The notes beneath the pieces were generated by a model that was given only the letters and a program-made list of their open reading frames with translations, searched no databases and was not told the origin of the DNA. Shown here piece by piece: positions 50,226 to 63,376 of a stretch of 64,000 nucleotides of DNA. The DNA is taken from NCBI GenBank assembly GCA_030248215.1, contig JASANG010000036.1, positions 1-64,000 on the forward strand. The letters run 5' to 3'. Position numbers and translations under genes: made by a program. How positions within the stretch are numbered: the stretch's first letter is position 1; each line of letters opens with the position of its first letter. This DNA comes from Enoplolaimus lenunculus (lineage: Eukaryota; Nematoda; Enoplea; Enoplida; Thoracostomopsidae).

Positions 50226-51372
50226 CATTGTATGCCCGTAAAGACAGCAAAAATAACCAGCGCAGCACAAGCGGACCGGTAACCAAGGTCAGGCGACAGG
50301 TAGACGTCAGTCGCCCCTGGAAAAAATTTTGGCCCCCCCTAGATTTTGAATCTTCAGTCATTGAAAAACCTTTAAATGCCCCTCCTGAACAATTTTTAGC
50401 CCCGTCCCTAGCAAGGTGGGCTGGCTACGAGTCTCACAACGAAACATGCTTGTAACTCCAAAGGGCATAACCAGGCGTATTTCAGGGTGTCAAACCGCTG
50501 TTTGGGATGTTTGTACAAACATTTTTAGGCACAGTTTCAGTTTGCAACACACGATGAATCCGTTGTTCAATGAAATTTTTATTCTACGCAACCCCTTCTT
50601 CTCTTTTGACGATACGCCTTGAGTCCGTGGCGTAATAAAAACTGACATTAGGTGTGAAATCACGTAGCCCGCTTGAATGTTACATATATATGTTTTTATA
50701 TATGTATATTATATATGTACTTATATACATATATGTATATATCTATTTATATACATATATGTTTATAGGCATATATACATATATACAACCTTGAAGTGAA
50801 ACTGGATTACAGCACAACTTGGACAAGGATTGTGAGTTTCATTTCAGCTTGCGTATAATCGAAAATACTAGTAACATTAAAATTTAATCAACTTATACTA
50901 GCGTAAAATATTCCAGAAATTGATATATACATACATATATAAATATATATATATATATAAAATGATAATATATATTATACATTATATACCAGTTTTTGCC
51001 TCACCCGTGGGTCGTACAAATTGAAACTGGAAAATGGATGATATCTAAAACGAGGATGGCACAGTGTTGCAGTATTTTTTTGACAATTTTAACTCGAATA
51101 CGGAAGGCATCCGAACGGGGGTGACCAGAAATATATCGACCTCGTTAGGAATTCAACTAAAACACTTGGACAGTCGCTCTTGAAAAAATTTTACTACCCA
51201 CCGCCCTCCCCTTTGGATGTTGAGCTGGTTACGGACGCGTTTCAACTTTTTCTGGTGGGTGCCGTCCTGTGCCATGCGGCGATCATACGCAAAATTGCCG
51301 TTCAGCGCCGAACTACGCCGCTTGCAAACTCTTAGGCTCTTACAAACTTCGTTCACATTGACGCTTACGGTG

Positions 51373-51848
51373 GCGCTATACTTTTGATGACATCCAGCAC
51401 TGTTCGGCGCTATACTTTTGATGACCTCCGGCACTGTTCGACGCTATACTTTTGATGACATCCGGCACTGTTCGGCGCTATACTTTTGATGACATCCGGC
51501 ACTGTTCGGCGCTATACTTTTGATGACATCCGGCACTGTTCGGCGCTATACTTTTGATGACATCCGGCACTGTTCGACGCTATACTTTTGATGACATCCG
51601 GCACTGTTCGGCGCTATACTTTTGATGACATCCGGCACTGTTCGGCGCTATACTTTTGATGACATCCGGCACTGTTCGGCGCTATACTTTTGATGACCTC
51701 CGGCACTGTTCGACGCTATACTTTTGATGACATCCGGCACTGTTCGGCGCTATACTTTTGATGACATCCGGCACCGTTTGGCGCTATACTTTTGATGACA
51801 TCCGGCACCGTTTGGCGCTATACTTTTGATGACATCCGGCACCATTCG
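51373..51848 (+). repeat. 34-bp minisatellite, 14 copies
   Basis: The unit is GCGCTATACTTTTGATGACA then TCCGGCACTGTTCG, repeated 14 times with few variants (CGACGC for CGGCGC, CACCGTTTG for CACTGTTCG, ACCTCC for ACATCC). It is followed by GGCGCCGTCCGTCATC, similar to the element at 42241. Confidence 0.95.
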
Positions 51849-52186
51849 GCGCCGTCCGTCATCAGCGTCGCCGTAACGCTAATTATACACGTACGATGCC
51901 GTATAGTACCTGTAAAACAGTGATTGCACCTGTTCCCTACTCCTAGGTACATGCTTACGCAAAAGGTACATAAAATTTGGAGTTTAGTTTAATTTGCTGA
52001 GCGCTGCCGCGGTACCGGGGCCCGGGCATCAGGTAAAATCCTGGTCCCGGGACATGTCTTATATATAGTACAGAGTTTTACCTTCAAAAAGCAAATTATC
52101 GCACGTAGCTGTCTCAACTCGATTAGTTCCGCCACTGGATGCTTAGTAAGTAATTTTGTGCTTCAAACTATTACCTTTAAACAAAT

Positions 52187-52450
52187 ATTATGCCCCATTC
52201 ACACGTGCAAGTGTTTGCAGCAAGAACTCGCAGCTGCGATTTGTACGAAATACTTGCAGCTGCAAGTATTTTCAAAGGAACATTCCGATTGACCAATCAA
52301 ACTGCAGGATCAAGAAATTCAAGCGATTTGCAACTGTATTCACAGGTACGAATTAAATTAAATTCCATAAATTCCAGTGAATAATTTGTAGCTGCAAGAA
52401 CTTCAACGCTGTTTTGTGACCAAACTTACGCGTGCAAGTTGTACGTGCAT
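52187..52450 (+). repeat. MITE of the AAAGCCCC/CTGCAAG family, worn right end
   Basis: Starts TGCCCCATTCACACGTGCAA and TTTGCAGCAAGAACTCGCAG; the right side has only CGTGCAAGTTGTACGTG. Same family as 29594 and 54069. Confidence 0.7.
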
Positions 52451-52999
52451 CGCCAACTAACAGCCAATCAAATTACAGGACTCAACCATAGTGATCCAAT
52501 CACCACTGCAATAGCATACTATTAATCTTACAGGTTCGCCACCAATAGGATTACACAACAAACTGAATACTCCAAAAATAAAAACTTCCAACACAATCAG
52601 TAATATCCACGTCTCACACAGCACCCCCCCGGTCCACAAATACTTTCCCAACCCCCAACTGCTGCCACCTTTCGCCCCCTACAACGGCGATAATCGCCTT
52701 CATCGACGATGAACCAGTTCACCAAGACTGTTCCCCTCGAAAAAAAGCCTACTTAACACCCATATCCCATTAACATTTCTCCAAAGACTGCCTCTAAACT
52801 ATAAAACATCGCTAATAAATCTGTATACAGTGTGTCACACCAAACAAACTGTATAGTACAGGAAGACGACGTATACGCCGTATATACGCAATCTATATTT
52901 TAGCCACATTTTACCACACCGCCACCAATATCTCGACATACAGTTTTTACTTGTTATAAACGTCGGTTATACACTGTTTTATAATTATTTTAATACGTA

Positions 53000-53080
53000 T
53001 ACATAATATGTATTATATTTATATATTTATGTATATATTTATATATATATTTATATATATTATATATATTAGTAAAAACG
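53000..53080. repeat. AT-rich simple sequence
   Basis: TATATTTATATATATATTTA-type repeats; similar low-complexity AT DNA lies at 50680-50990. Confidence 0.85.
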
Positions 53081-53244
53081 AATTTTTTTCCAACGTCAAA
53101 AATACATTATAGTTTTTTAGTTCAATTTATCTAAAAACAACCGCGTTGCAAGCGCACACAATCCTCACTCAGATCCCACTGCAGCAGTACAGCTCCAACA
53201 CCACGGATCCTTTGAAGCGGCTTGCGTGTAAACGAGCCGCAATC

Positions 53245-53410
53245 AAGTGCTTGTTGCAACTGCTATACGGCGTCCACGACTTATGTTCGAAGTTGTTCCC
53301 TGGAGTTATGGTCCACGCCACGAATCGAATCTCGGCGTTTTTGCACTCGAGTAAAGCATCCGATCGCTACAGCATATATGGTCGATTGCAACAACTTCAT
53401 ATTTCGGTAT
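53245..53410 (-). mobile_element. tRNA-derived SINE copy, minus strand
   Basis: On the minus strand it reads GCCGAGATTCGATTCGTGGC (box B), preceded by a GTAGCGATCGG region (box A) and followed by ACTTCGAACATAAGTCGTG. It is the inverse of the copy at 53630-53785. Confidence 0.72.
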
Positions 53411-53629
53411 ATGTAGATCCCAGGATTAATAATTATGTATTCCCTCAACCAGGATTGCCGAGGTAAAAATACTGCGATACAAATTGTTCGGCTAACTCAC
53501 CTGAACGGCCACAATACGGTTTTCAAGCTAATCAACAGCTGAAAAATACCGCGGGTATACCACATTGTCGGTATAAGTGCACGTAAGTGTATGTAAAGCA
53601 AATGTTGCGATTCCTGTGTACATGTGCCG

Positions 53630-53785
53630 GTATAAGAAGTTGTTGCAATGACTGCTTGGTGTAGTGGTAGCATGTTTGGCTCCAGCACAAGAGGGCCGAG
53701 GTTCGATTCCTGGCGTGGTCATTAACTTTGGGCAAAACTTCGAACAGGGGTCGTGCACACCGTACAGTACCAACACACATCATGA
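53630..53785 (+). mobile_element. tRNA-derived SINE copy, plus strand
   Basis: Head with box A TTGGTGTAGTGGTAGCATG and box B CGAGGTTCGATTCC, then a body ACTTCGAACAGGGGTCGTGC. The head can be drawn as a tRNA with a CCA anticodon and imperfect acceptor stem (53649-53720). Body sequence and the second diverged copy make a SINE likelier than a tRNA gene. Confidence 0.72.
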
Positions 53786-54068
53786 GTTCGGCAATTTTGC
53801 ACTTTTTGTGCAATTTTTAAATTTTAACCAATTGAAAAATTAATTAAATAATGCGTTTTAAAAATTTTAAATTTTCAAAACACAAACAGTGCCCCCTCCC
53901 CGTAGAAGGTAAAAATAGTGAATCGAATATTAACAAATGGCACTTAAATGGATCGAAGACCACAAACAAATAGAGCAGGCGCCCGAATATGGACCGTTAA
54001 TCAAAGTCTAAGCAAAAGCCTGTGAAACTATTAATGTGCTCACTCACGTACACGTATAATTTAAAGCC

Positions 54069-54333
54069 CTATTCACACATGCAAGTTTTTGCAGTTTGAT
54101 CACAAAGCCACTTTAAAGTTCTTGCAGCTGCAAATTATTCAGTGGACAATTTATGCTATTTAATTTAATTCGCACCTGTGAACGCAGTTGCAAGTCGGTT
54201 GAATTTCATGCACCTGCAGTTTGATTGGTCAATCGGAATGTTGTTTTGAAAATACTTGCAGCAGTACGCATTTTGTGCAAGTTGCAGCTGCGAGTTCTCG
54301 GTTGCAAAAACTTGCACGTGTGAATGGGGCTTT
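54069..54333. mobile_element. MITE of the AAAGCCCC/CTGCAAG family
   Basis: AAAGCCCTATTCACACATGC on the left and ACGTGTGAATGGGGCTTT on the right are inverted, with AGTTTTTGCAG and GCAAAAACTTGC inside. Copy of the 29594 element. Confidence 0.8.
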
Positions 54334-54478
54334 CAACTGTCAGGCTTGCATTTGGTGACACAACCACAGTTGCGCCTTAATTGGCTTTAAATATTGTACC
54401 GGTACGCTGCTGCACTTCGACGATGACCTTACAAAAGGATCCCATCTCGCCGCCGGGAAGCGTGCCTTAGATAAACTT

Positions 54479-54690
54479 ACCGCGGCACTGGCGTCGACTC
54501 TTGGGTCCGCTTCTGGGTTGGAAATCCCACCCTGAAATTTGGTTGTGAGTCCATACGCCGCACCCCTGCGCTAGCTTCGTCACTAATTGCCGTTTGATTG
54601 CCATATTCAGTCTGGTCGATCATTTGGTTTGCATCAACCACAGTTACACGCCTCTGACCGATGATATCCAAACAACTGTCTAATAAGCTA
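54479..54690 (-). CDS. Candidate coding exon of an unidentified gene
   Basis: An open frame (DIIGQRRVTVVDANQMIDQT, then DEASAGVRRMDSQPN and ending TQESTPVPR) runs to a strong donor CGCG|GTAAGT at 54478. An acceptor candidate (TTATTAG or AGACAG) lies at about 54683-54692. The composition is protein-like rather than repeat-like, and it is hydrophilic. I do not recognise a family and see no partner exon nearby. Confidence 0.35.
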
Positions 54691-54947
54691 TGTTGCTAAA
54701 ACTTGGCCAACCCTGTATTCATTTCAAATTCAACTACGGTTATAGGTACAACAGGAATGAAATTTAGTAGTAATCAAAAATAGCCGTTGAAATTCAAATA
54801 ATTTTTTTGTCGGAACCGGGAACCGGAATTGCACAGTTTTAGTTTTGTTTCATACTGATTTTATTGTTTGCGGCAACAAAATTGCGTACACATTAACCGT
54901 TTGTTTGTAGCAAATACCTTTAAGCTCAAGCGACCTTAGACGATATC

Positions 54948-55114
54948 GGCCAATGTTACTTTGAGCGGCGTAACAGTAGATTAGAGCGTATTCCTAGGCC
55001 TAAGCGTTGCAAAAATGAGTTCCTAAGCCTAAGCAAAAAATGTGCTCTAGAATCTAAACCTACTCTTTTGTACACCCACCAGAAACCTGGACACCCCTTA
55101 AAGTAGCATGGGCC
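54948..55114 (+). mobile_element. Hexamer-rich MITE, subfamily II, 8-bp target duplication
   Basis: GGCCAATGTTACTTTGAGCG at the left; GGCCCATGCTACTTTAAGGG inverted at the right. GACGATAT occurs on both sides (54939-54946 and 55115-55122), with one extra C at the left junction. Confidence 0.85.
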
Positions 55115-55574
55115 GACGATATACAATCATGCGAGAACTATTGAAAAGGTTTTGTTTAAGTATTATGGTTCACCAGTGCTTCAACTATAACAAAAATGTT
55201 AAAAATTGTTGACACAATACTGAAAAAGCCAAAATTACGGGCAGGTATATCATTTGGCCGGAACCGGAACATAAATCAAATCAGACACCTTCCGACAGTG
55301 AGTCGTTACCGTCAGAGTGTGCCGAGTTAATAATTGAGCAATCGCTATTCGCTAGGATAACCAACCAATGGATACGTTTAGATCGACCCCAGAGTCTCAG
55401 GCAACTACATGGTGGCACGCAACGTATCACAAAGACCTCGATGAGTCGCTGAGGGTCGGGTCTTCGTGGATGGTCATTAGCTTCGCTGACACATATCCTA
55501 CCTTACGGTTCCACCCTGTAATCGTTAGAAAATCTTTTCAACTTCAACAACGCATTACAATACATCTCTTCATA

Positions 55575-55690
55575 TATAAATAAATAAATAAAAATATAAA
55601 TAAATAAATATAAATCATAAATAAATATAAATAAATAAAAATAAATAAATATAAATAAATAAATATACATATATAAATACATAATATATT
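55575..55690 (+). repeat. AAAT/ATAAATAA microsatellite
   Basis: Imperfect TAAA/AAAT tetranucleotide repeat of about 110 bases. Confidence 0.93.
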
Positions 55691-56175
55691 TTCACTTTAA
55701 TTTAAATATGAAAATTAAAAAATGAAAAGAATACCTACTTTATAACACACTTCAACGGTTCCACAAGTGTTCAGTGTTGTGTAAATTCAAGGATTCCGAC
55801 AACCGTATAAACTTCATCGTCTGCCGGATAAAAGAAAACATCTAAAATGGACGCTTTATTTCAAGGATTCCCTCCTATCTATCAGCCGTTCAATATTATT
55901 ATATTATTTCAATTTTTATTTATGCACCACCCAATTGTTAATAATCAATGATACATACCTAAGAGAATCTACACAAGTAGACACATTAATACAGATAACT
56001 CTTATGGTCATTTTTCTATTATTAAAAATTAAGCAAAAATTTACAAGTTTTAATATTTCAAAAAAAATTTTACTTAATTGAAAATTCTAAAAATATAACC
56101 TATGACAGCATTTGAAACATTTGGAAACAATCAAACTGTGTCAGCTGCAAGGTTTTTTGAACTTTGCTCATCCAA

Positions 56176-56316
56176 TATATGACGAACCACAACAAAATTC
56201 TCAATGAATGACGAATTTCTCAATGAATGACGAGAACCACAAAAAAGTTCTCACTGAATGACGAATTTCTGAATGAATGCCGAACCACAAAAAACTTCTC
56301 AACGAATGACGAAAAA
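56176..56316 (-). repeat. Tandem repeat of about 55 bp, three copies
   Basis: ACCACAAMAAARTTCTCA then TGAATGACGAATTTCT repeats about three times with decay. It accounts for the open frame on the minus strand. Confidence 0.75.
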
Positions 56317-58369
56317 TATAACTAAAGTACTTTAAGTAGAGTGTGTTTACAGAGTACTTACAATTTTGGTTACAGAAAAACAATTCTTAAAAATCCCAAA
56401 TCAGCCGTGCCCTTTTCTCGAACCAAACAATCAATCAGTTCCAATTGCTCAAAATAACCAGATTCAGCCTTAGGCTCTCTGGCGTTCAAAATTGAACTCA
56501 ACTTATTTGTTAACCCAACAAACATTCAAGTGACCACCGCATCGACGTCGAAACTTAGCCACCAGCTTTAAATCGACCACACAAAACACTCGTAACCCGG
56601 GTGTCTGCTCATCGAACAATTCGTGTCTGACTTGACAACTTTACCCCCACATTTCAATTCCAAAAATGTGCCTTAGTGTGGCACACAGCCGTAAGCCACC
56701 AACTACGAAACGGATACACACACAGAGACTTGCAGTTGCTGCGATTGCACCCCCTTATCGCATTTTGCAGTTGCATTAAAACAGTGTATTTCAATACATA
56801 TACGTACTCGACGGCAGCTGTGCCCAAATTACACACAAATAACTTATATATAATGCATATGGACTACGCATCCGGACCCAAACTGTACAGGGAGGTCAAT
56901 GGGAGCACATCACCAGTCGATACACACAGCATTCCCCTATCCGAAATATTTTAACACCATTACAATAATACTATGTTAGAAAAACATTTCTTTACCCCCT
57001 CTAGAAACCTTGTTGTGCCCCCAAACAATAAATTTTTGGTTGGGGGGGTGGTGCAATTGGCCCAGAATGGCAAAATAGTACAATTAATCAAAACCACCTA
57101 CGCAACACCACACACAGTGGCTCGGTGCTGTCACTCCATCAGAGTGTTCCCAGCGAAAACGGATTCAGCTCCCTGGGGGACATACAAAGATATATCCACC
57201 GTAAGACAGCTGGAAAAGTAAGAAGAATCATGAACCGTTCTTATAAAATTATAATCGTTTATTGTGGTTAGCGTTTAAGTCTTCATATAACGATGTAATG
57301 CAGTATCCTCATTGTGTACTAAAGTTGGAATCGGCATTGGCACAAAACGATTCAGCTTCCTGGGACATACGAAGGTATACGTATACACCGTAAGACACCG
57401 AGAAAAGTAAAAAAGATTCTTTTTACAAGTTTCAAAATTCAAATTCAAAAATTTAAGTATACTTTAGCGAAATATCGCCCGAGGGCTACGTCAATGTCTA
57501 AAATTCACTGCGTTTTTGTATAGTATTCGTTGAGGTTTCGGGTCTTTTCCGACGTTTCCGGCCAGCCCGCGTTAACCCAAAAATGGTTAGATTTTGAAAA
57601 TTTTTTTGCATATTTCATCTTCTCTCTCATTACCTATCCTGATCATTCCACGCCCAAATTGGAATTTTTAAAACGATTTTTATCGCACCAACGCCCGCCG
57701 TTAACACCCAAAACATTTTTAAACAAAAAAAGTTAGACACATTATATACCATTCGACGCAGCTTGCAGAGCTGAGTTGAATGGTGTTAAATTTTTCGCAA
57801 TCAGACGTTTGGATTTCGATACCAATTTTGGGTCTTTGCGGTTAACGTAAAAGATCCGCGATTTTAGCCAACAGCCAGATGGATCGACTTGCAACGCTCA
57901 GTAACGCTCCTATCTCTATCTAAAATAAGCACTACGAATGTACCGATGAATCGACATCGGCAACGGCAATAATCGACACTTTTAGTGAGCATCGGTTCGG
58001 CATTGGAGCTGCAAAAAAACGCCAATTCTTTGCCGATACTTTTTGCACATAACAGCTAGTTGCAAGTACATTTTGTATCATGCGGAACCCCAAGCATTGC
58101 ACACTCTTGTCATAATCCACTCTTGTTCCAACTAACTACTGTGAACTTATCTTGTTGTAATGCCTAAACCTGGCAACTGTATATATACTACATTTTACTA
58201 AACTTGGCAAACCCCAACAAGTAAACCAAGACGTAAAATGAGCAAAATAACCTATGAAGCTGCCGACCTTTGCGCTCGAGTCTGTCAATTTTCGAAACAT
58301 TCCGGTTTCAGATGAACCGTTTTCAACGTAAACTTTTCACCCCCCCAAGCTAGTGTTGGTGAAACCATA

Positions 58370-58537
58370 TGAACCAGTATTCCCTTGGATTCGGCACCAC
58401 CAGTTTTCGATCCAACCCAAACAACCATCTGTTGAAATATATTAAATTCCAAAGCACCAAACAGTGCCATTCCGACATAGAAAATCGTTGTCATTGCACG
58501 CTGGACCAATGGTCGCAGACTTAATAGCAAACCAAAC
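58370..58537 (-). CDS. Candidate coding exon of an unidentified membrane protein
   Basis: The minus strand reads GLLLSLRPLVQRAMTTIFYV and continues GMALFGALEFNIFQQMVVWV, a plausible hydrophobic pair of segments, after an acceptor CTAATGCTTTTAG at 58538. Where it ends is unclear (a GTTTCA or GTGAAA donor near 58330-58370). I do not recognise the family. It might belong with the exon at 54479-54690, downstream on the same strand, but nothing proves that. Confidence 0.3.
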
Positions 58538-58671
58538 CTAAAAGCATTAGGCAAACTGACCCTTTTTTGCAGGTGGCACCGAAATTACAATATGATCGAA
58601 TCCGAATCCATTGCTAATTTGTTGAATCCGACACTGAATCCGAATCTTGCATGTTGTAAATTTCAGATATA

Positions 58672-59103
58672 CTGTAGTTACCCGAATAAGAGGGAGAGGA
58701 CTGATATTTATTTGGCCTCTCCAGAGGGTGCCCCCTATTATTCGGTTACGGACTGTTATTTATTTTTAACCCACGCTCCGCCACCCTTCGTTACTGATAT
58801 ATATCCGGTACAGCAATTATCCGTTAAATTAAACGTTTATTTCTCTTGTGTCAATATTAACTTGAGCGATAATACAAGATTATACTTAGGAATGTACTTT
58901 CAAAATTTAAGTACGCTTTAAAGTTTCGAACTCAAATTATTTGGTCCTGGAGTCATTTATGCGCTACAATTACGGTTAATTGACATTTATGGACTCTAAT
59001 TAGGGTTTTGGGAGTCTATTCGCTTACGGACTCTTATTAGGGATACGGACTCCAATTGATTCGGACTCAAAATGGAACCCCCCTCTTATTCAGGCCACTA
59101 CAG
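58672..59103 (+). mobile_element. TA-flanked MITE with CTGTAGT ends
   Basis: 432 bp. CTGTAGTTACCCGAATAAGA at the left and, inverted, CTGTAGTGGCCTGAATAAGA at the right, with TA on both sides. Interior matches 36007-36462 throughout in the opposite orientation. Tc1/mariner-like by target site. Confidence 0.87.
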
Positions 59104-62053
59104 TATCTATAATTTGTTTCAGAATATTAACGCAATACCAGCCTCATACGTTTTAAACGTTAACATATTTCGTGCCCGAATTCAGTTTTGAAATTTGTGA
59201 CCTGAAACAAAAAATATTGATTTCGATAACAAGTTATTTAAAATTTTTATTACTTAAAAATGTAAAAACAACATATTGCCTAACATTGTTGGATTCGGCT
59301 TTTTCACAACTAAATCCGAATCCGAACCACAAACGTTTGCCGAATCCGAAACTTTGTTGCCACCCTACTCTCTTGGCAAGCAGTTGAAACCAACTTCAGT
59401 TCACCATAACTCAAGTCATTTTTGGATTACGGTAAATTTGAATATACTTTAAATACAGCATTCTTGCCAATACTTAAACGATGTTTTCGATTTCAATCTG
59501 CATTTCAAATCTGATATTTGAATTTTTTCCTTTTTTTCAGAAAAGTTTACTCCAAGACCGACAAATTATGTCAAACCTCATTAAAATTTGAACCATTGCG
59601 TTGAACAGTGCGTAGCGATGGCGTGGGAAGGGGGGGGGTGCATGCGAGCTTTTCGCGTTCAAACGCCAGTTGGAATTTTTGTATACGAGTTTTAAACTTT
59701 TATTTCAAGTTGGTAATACAAAAAACCCGGTTTTGAAAATTTTACTGGACATAACGCCGCCTTTCCAAAATCCTCACATCTTACCGATACTGAAACTAAT
59801 ATTCAAGGCCGCTGCCGAATAACACAAACGAACACTAAACACAAACACAATTAAAATTTAAATACATACCTCACGCTTGAAGCGTCTAAGCCTACCTCCA
59901 GGTTTCGATCATGAGATGAAACCAACCAAAAACATGTTTACCATCAAACTAAAAAATGAAAACATCCTGCGGTAAGAAACAAAATCACACACTAATTGCA
60001 GCTAGCTAGGCGTAGCTAAGTAATTTTCTTTCAAAATTTATCATAACACAAAATTAGCATAAACTTTCAGTCTCGCGGTTGTTCTAAATTATTGTTCCAT
60101 CGTATAGAGAGGTTAGGCTGCTCTCGGCTAAAGTTGTACGAAACAAAAGCTTATACGTTTAAGATTACATACGTATCATCCCAAAATCCGAGTTCGTCAG
60201 TTAAACCAAATCACTGTTTTGCGAACGCAAAAATCATAACAAACGAGACACTCAAATTTACGTTTAGCCGATCAATTACTAAACCCAACAGTGGATAATA
60301 ACAAGAGCGTGCAACTCGTGGGGTCCCGTGCGGTACAAAATATCCCACCGGGCGTTGCGTTTTCGACCGACCCCCCTTGTCTAGAGGGTGGGATCGCTAT
60401 CACACGGATACCCCTAAATTAACCTATAAGAGGGCATGTTTGACACCGCATACATAAAATGCCATGGTTCGCACCGGTTGTACCCCCCTCTAAACAAAGG
60501 CGGACTGGGCAAAAATGCAACGCATGCCGGTTACATTCTTTTCTACACAGACTGTACCCACACACAAAAAAGTATTTCTGAATTTATTCAGAAAAGTATT
60601 TTCTGTGGCAAATCTGAAAAGTTTTTCTGAAAGTTTTTCTGATATTTAAGACAATTTTTCTAAAAATAACTGGAAAATGTTTATTTTCACACTTTATTTC
60701 TAAACCTTTTTGAAAACTTTTCTGTTATAACTGAAATAATTTTCAAGTGCACCTTGCTAATCATATTTCTCAAATGTAAAAAAATTTTTCTTAAATATCA
60801 CAAATATTATTTTGAGTGCAGTTACACACTCATGTAAAGAGTCATTATCGACTCTTTGACAAAACCCATCACAATCTTAACGATAACAAATAAGTAGTGC
60901 GTATGTCGGCTTATACAATTTTGAAAAATACCGCTTATTAATCTAAAATATAAATAGTAATACCGATTACTGAATAATCAAACTTAGGCTCAGCACCAAC
61001 TTAAGTTTATCATTAAAAGCCGTCCACCACAGATTATAATTTGTTTTTAAAATCCGGTTGCCGGATTTAAAAATGAATTAAATTTTTGGTCACAATAAAG
61101 TAACAGACCGCCTAAGTCTTAAACTTAAAACGTGCCAGAGAAACTAGTATATATGGAACAGTCTCTACCTGACAGATATATCAAACGAACCACAATTTTT
61201 CCTGTAACCTATATATGTGCGATTTTTTGAGGGCGAAAATTTGCAAAGGTCACAACCTTACCATTTACCATTTTACCACCAAAAAAATTTACTGTCAGGG
61301 CTTGATCCACTAGTTACAAGTAACCGCAAGAGGCGGTACTACGCTAACCGGATCGAACCTTGTTGAGACGGAACCAGTTTGTTAGCACGTACAAAATCGA
61401 TGGAGCCGATTCCCGAGCTTAACAGTAGGCGGGATAGCCTGACAGATGGCCAGGGAGCGGTCATCCCCTCCCATCGGAATCAATTTTGACACCCCCTACA
61501 AAACTTTCAACCTTGCTAGTAAACTGTTCAAAAACCCTAGTAACCAGCTTTAAAAAATATTTGACCAACCCAAACCTGAGCCAAAGCCACGTCATCACCG
61601 GCTTTGTCCAGAAGCAATGCATATCTGAGAACACAGCTAAAGTATTCATTCCTCAATCTAATCGTCGACCTAAACCAGATAAACATCCAAAATTTGCCAG
61701 CGAAGCGAATACACTTGTATTGAGATTTTTGACAGCTTTTCAAGCGTGGCTGGCCAAACAATTTATTTCAATACTTTACAATTTGGCCCGGTTCGGTGCT
61801 CGACGGACCCCGTGAAGATGGAGCGGGGATCGGAGTCGGTAATTGCGGCACAGTCGCTGCTATCGCGTCACCACTCCTATCACAACAAATATATACATCA
61901 GTACGAACTAAAAACGTAAACGTTAAACTTTAACCATATTACAAACCTACAAACCGATAAGTAAGTATAGATATACATACATATATACTTTAATTAATAG
62001 ACGCTTTCAAATCAATTGATAACACATTTTAAAAGCAAAAAGAAACCAAAATA

Positions 62054-62253
62054 GGCCTATGTTACTTTACGGGGCGTAACAGTAGATTAAACGTATTCTT
62101 AAGCCTAAGCCCATTAAGCCTAAGCGTTGCAAAAATGTGTTCCTAAGCCTAAGCCTAATCCTAAGCGTAAACAAAAAAATGTAATCTAGAATCTAAACCT
62201 ACTGTTTTATAGACCCACCAGAAACCTGGACGCTCCTTAAAGTAACATGGGCC
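62054..62253 (+). mobile_element. Hexamer-rich MITE, subfamily II, intact ends
   Basis: GGCCTATGTTACTTTACGGG at the left and GGCCCATGTTACTTTAAGGA inverted at the right, about 22 bp of TIR. The flanks CCAAAATA and TTTGCAAC do not match, so the duplication has decayed or the copy is recombinant. Confidence 0.82.
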
Positions 62254-62353
62254 TTTGCAACGGCCACAGCAACTGCATAAAATTGCAATTATTCCACAAC
62301 TGCAGTTACTTCATGACACAAGGGCTGTACGTTTTGCAATATATACTTTATTC

Positions 62354-62825
62354 AGGGATCGACCGGATATTATGTTTACCAGATATCGGAATTGGAGCCG
62401 GAGAGTGGATTTTGTGCCGGAACCGGATATTAACCGGATATAGGATCTAAATTTGTACACTGTTGAAAGTATTCGGAAAATGAAAAATACATGCCACCGA
62501 AACATTCATTTTAATTTTCTTTTTAGCAATATTATTAGTAAAATAACCCTTAGTTGGAGATAGCTATCCACTATATATATCTGCGGTCTTTTAAATTTTC
62601 ACAATCCACGGACGCGAAATCTACCTTCGGCGGTTTATTTTTGTCGATTGTCAAAGTTTACATAAAGTTATACTAATCAAATCTATTTAATTTTTATCGT
62701 CATTTTTAGTAAAATATCTTCATTTCCACTGACCAAAATTTAATCCCCGAATTTTTAATTCCACTCAAAATTTACCTGAACCGTACAGCGAAAAAAATGG
62801 CGGAACCGGAATTCCGGTTCCACCA
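62354..62825. repeat. Adjoining MITE copies (CAGGGATCGACCGG end; 27394-type body)
   Basis: CAGGGATCGACCGGATATTA opens a short CCGGATAT repeat to about 62448. From 62455 the interior of the 40596/27394 family follows, ending CGGAACCGGAATTCCGGTTC then CACCATG, a worn CACCCTG terminus. Confidence 0.65.
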
Positions 62826-63376
62826 TGATGTATGTCCGTATAAATACCAATTAAGGTCTAAACCAAATTTGCCTGCGATCACACGATAAACCTTTGATTG
62901 TAACAGTAGACAATTGTACAAACAACCATATCCAGCAAGCAAACGCTGAAAGCGGGGGCGTAAATATCTGCCCAGTACCCCGTTCAAATGATTGATCGAG
63001 TATCAAGATATCAAAATACGACACTCAACTCCACGCTCAATTGAGGCGTCCAAAAAAATTCAACTCAACTGCTCCATATTACAATGAATGAATATTTCGT
63101 TATGTACGTTATCTATTCTCAGTCAGTATATAAGCAATAACACACAGGATATACCTAATGTCATTCTCGTCGGCATTCAAATTCGTGTAAATTCCAACTT
63201 ATCATACAGTACAATTATCATTCATTGAATTTCTGCGAACCCAACGTTATTGTTTTAACACATATCTCCGAGCAGCGGCGGATCCAGAAATTTCTGACGG
63301 GGGGCGGACAATCTGGCAAAAGTTATGAAACGCAATTTTTACTGTATGCTATATGCGATAAGATGTGCCAATTTTC

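Noticed and set aside
51153-51434. Minus-strand frame with ALNGNFAYDRRMAQDGTHQ
   Set aside because: It runs into the 34-bp minisatellite and matches no family I can name; possibly a transposon remnant.
53649-53720. A tRNA-Trp-like gene (CCA anticodon)
   Set aside because: The acceptor stem has a mismatch and wobbles, the T-stem a mismatch, and a diverged inverse copy with the same 3' body lies 0.3 kb away, so a SINE is the better reading.
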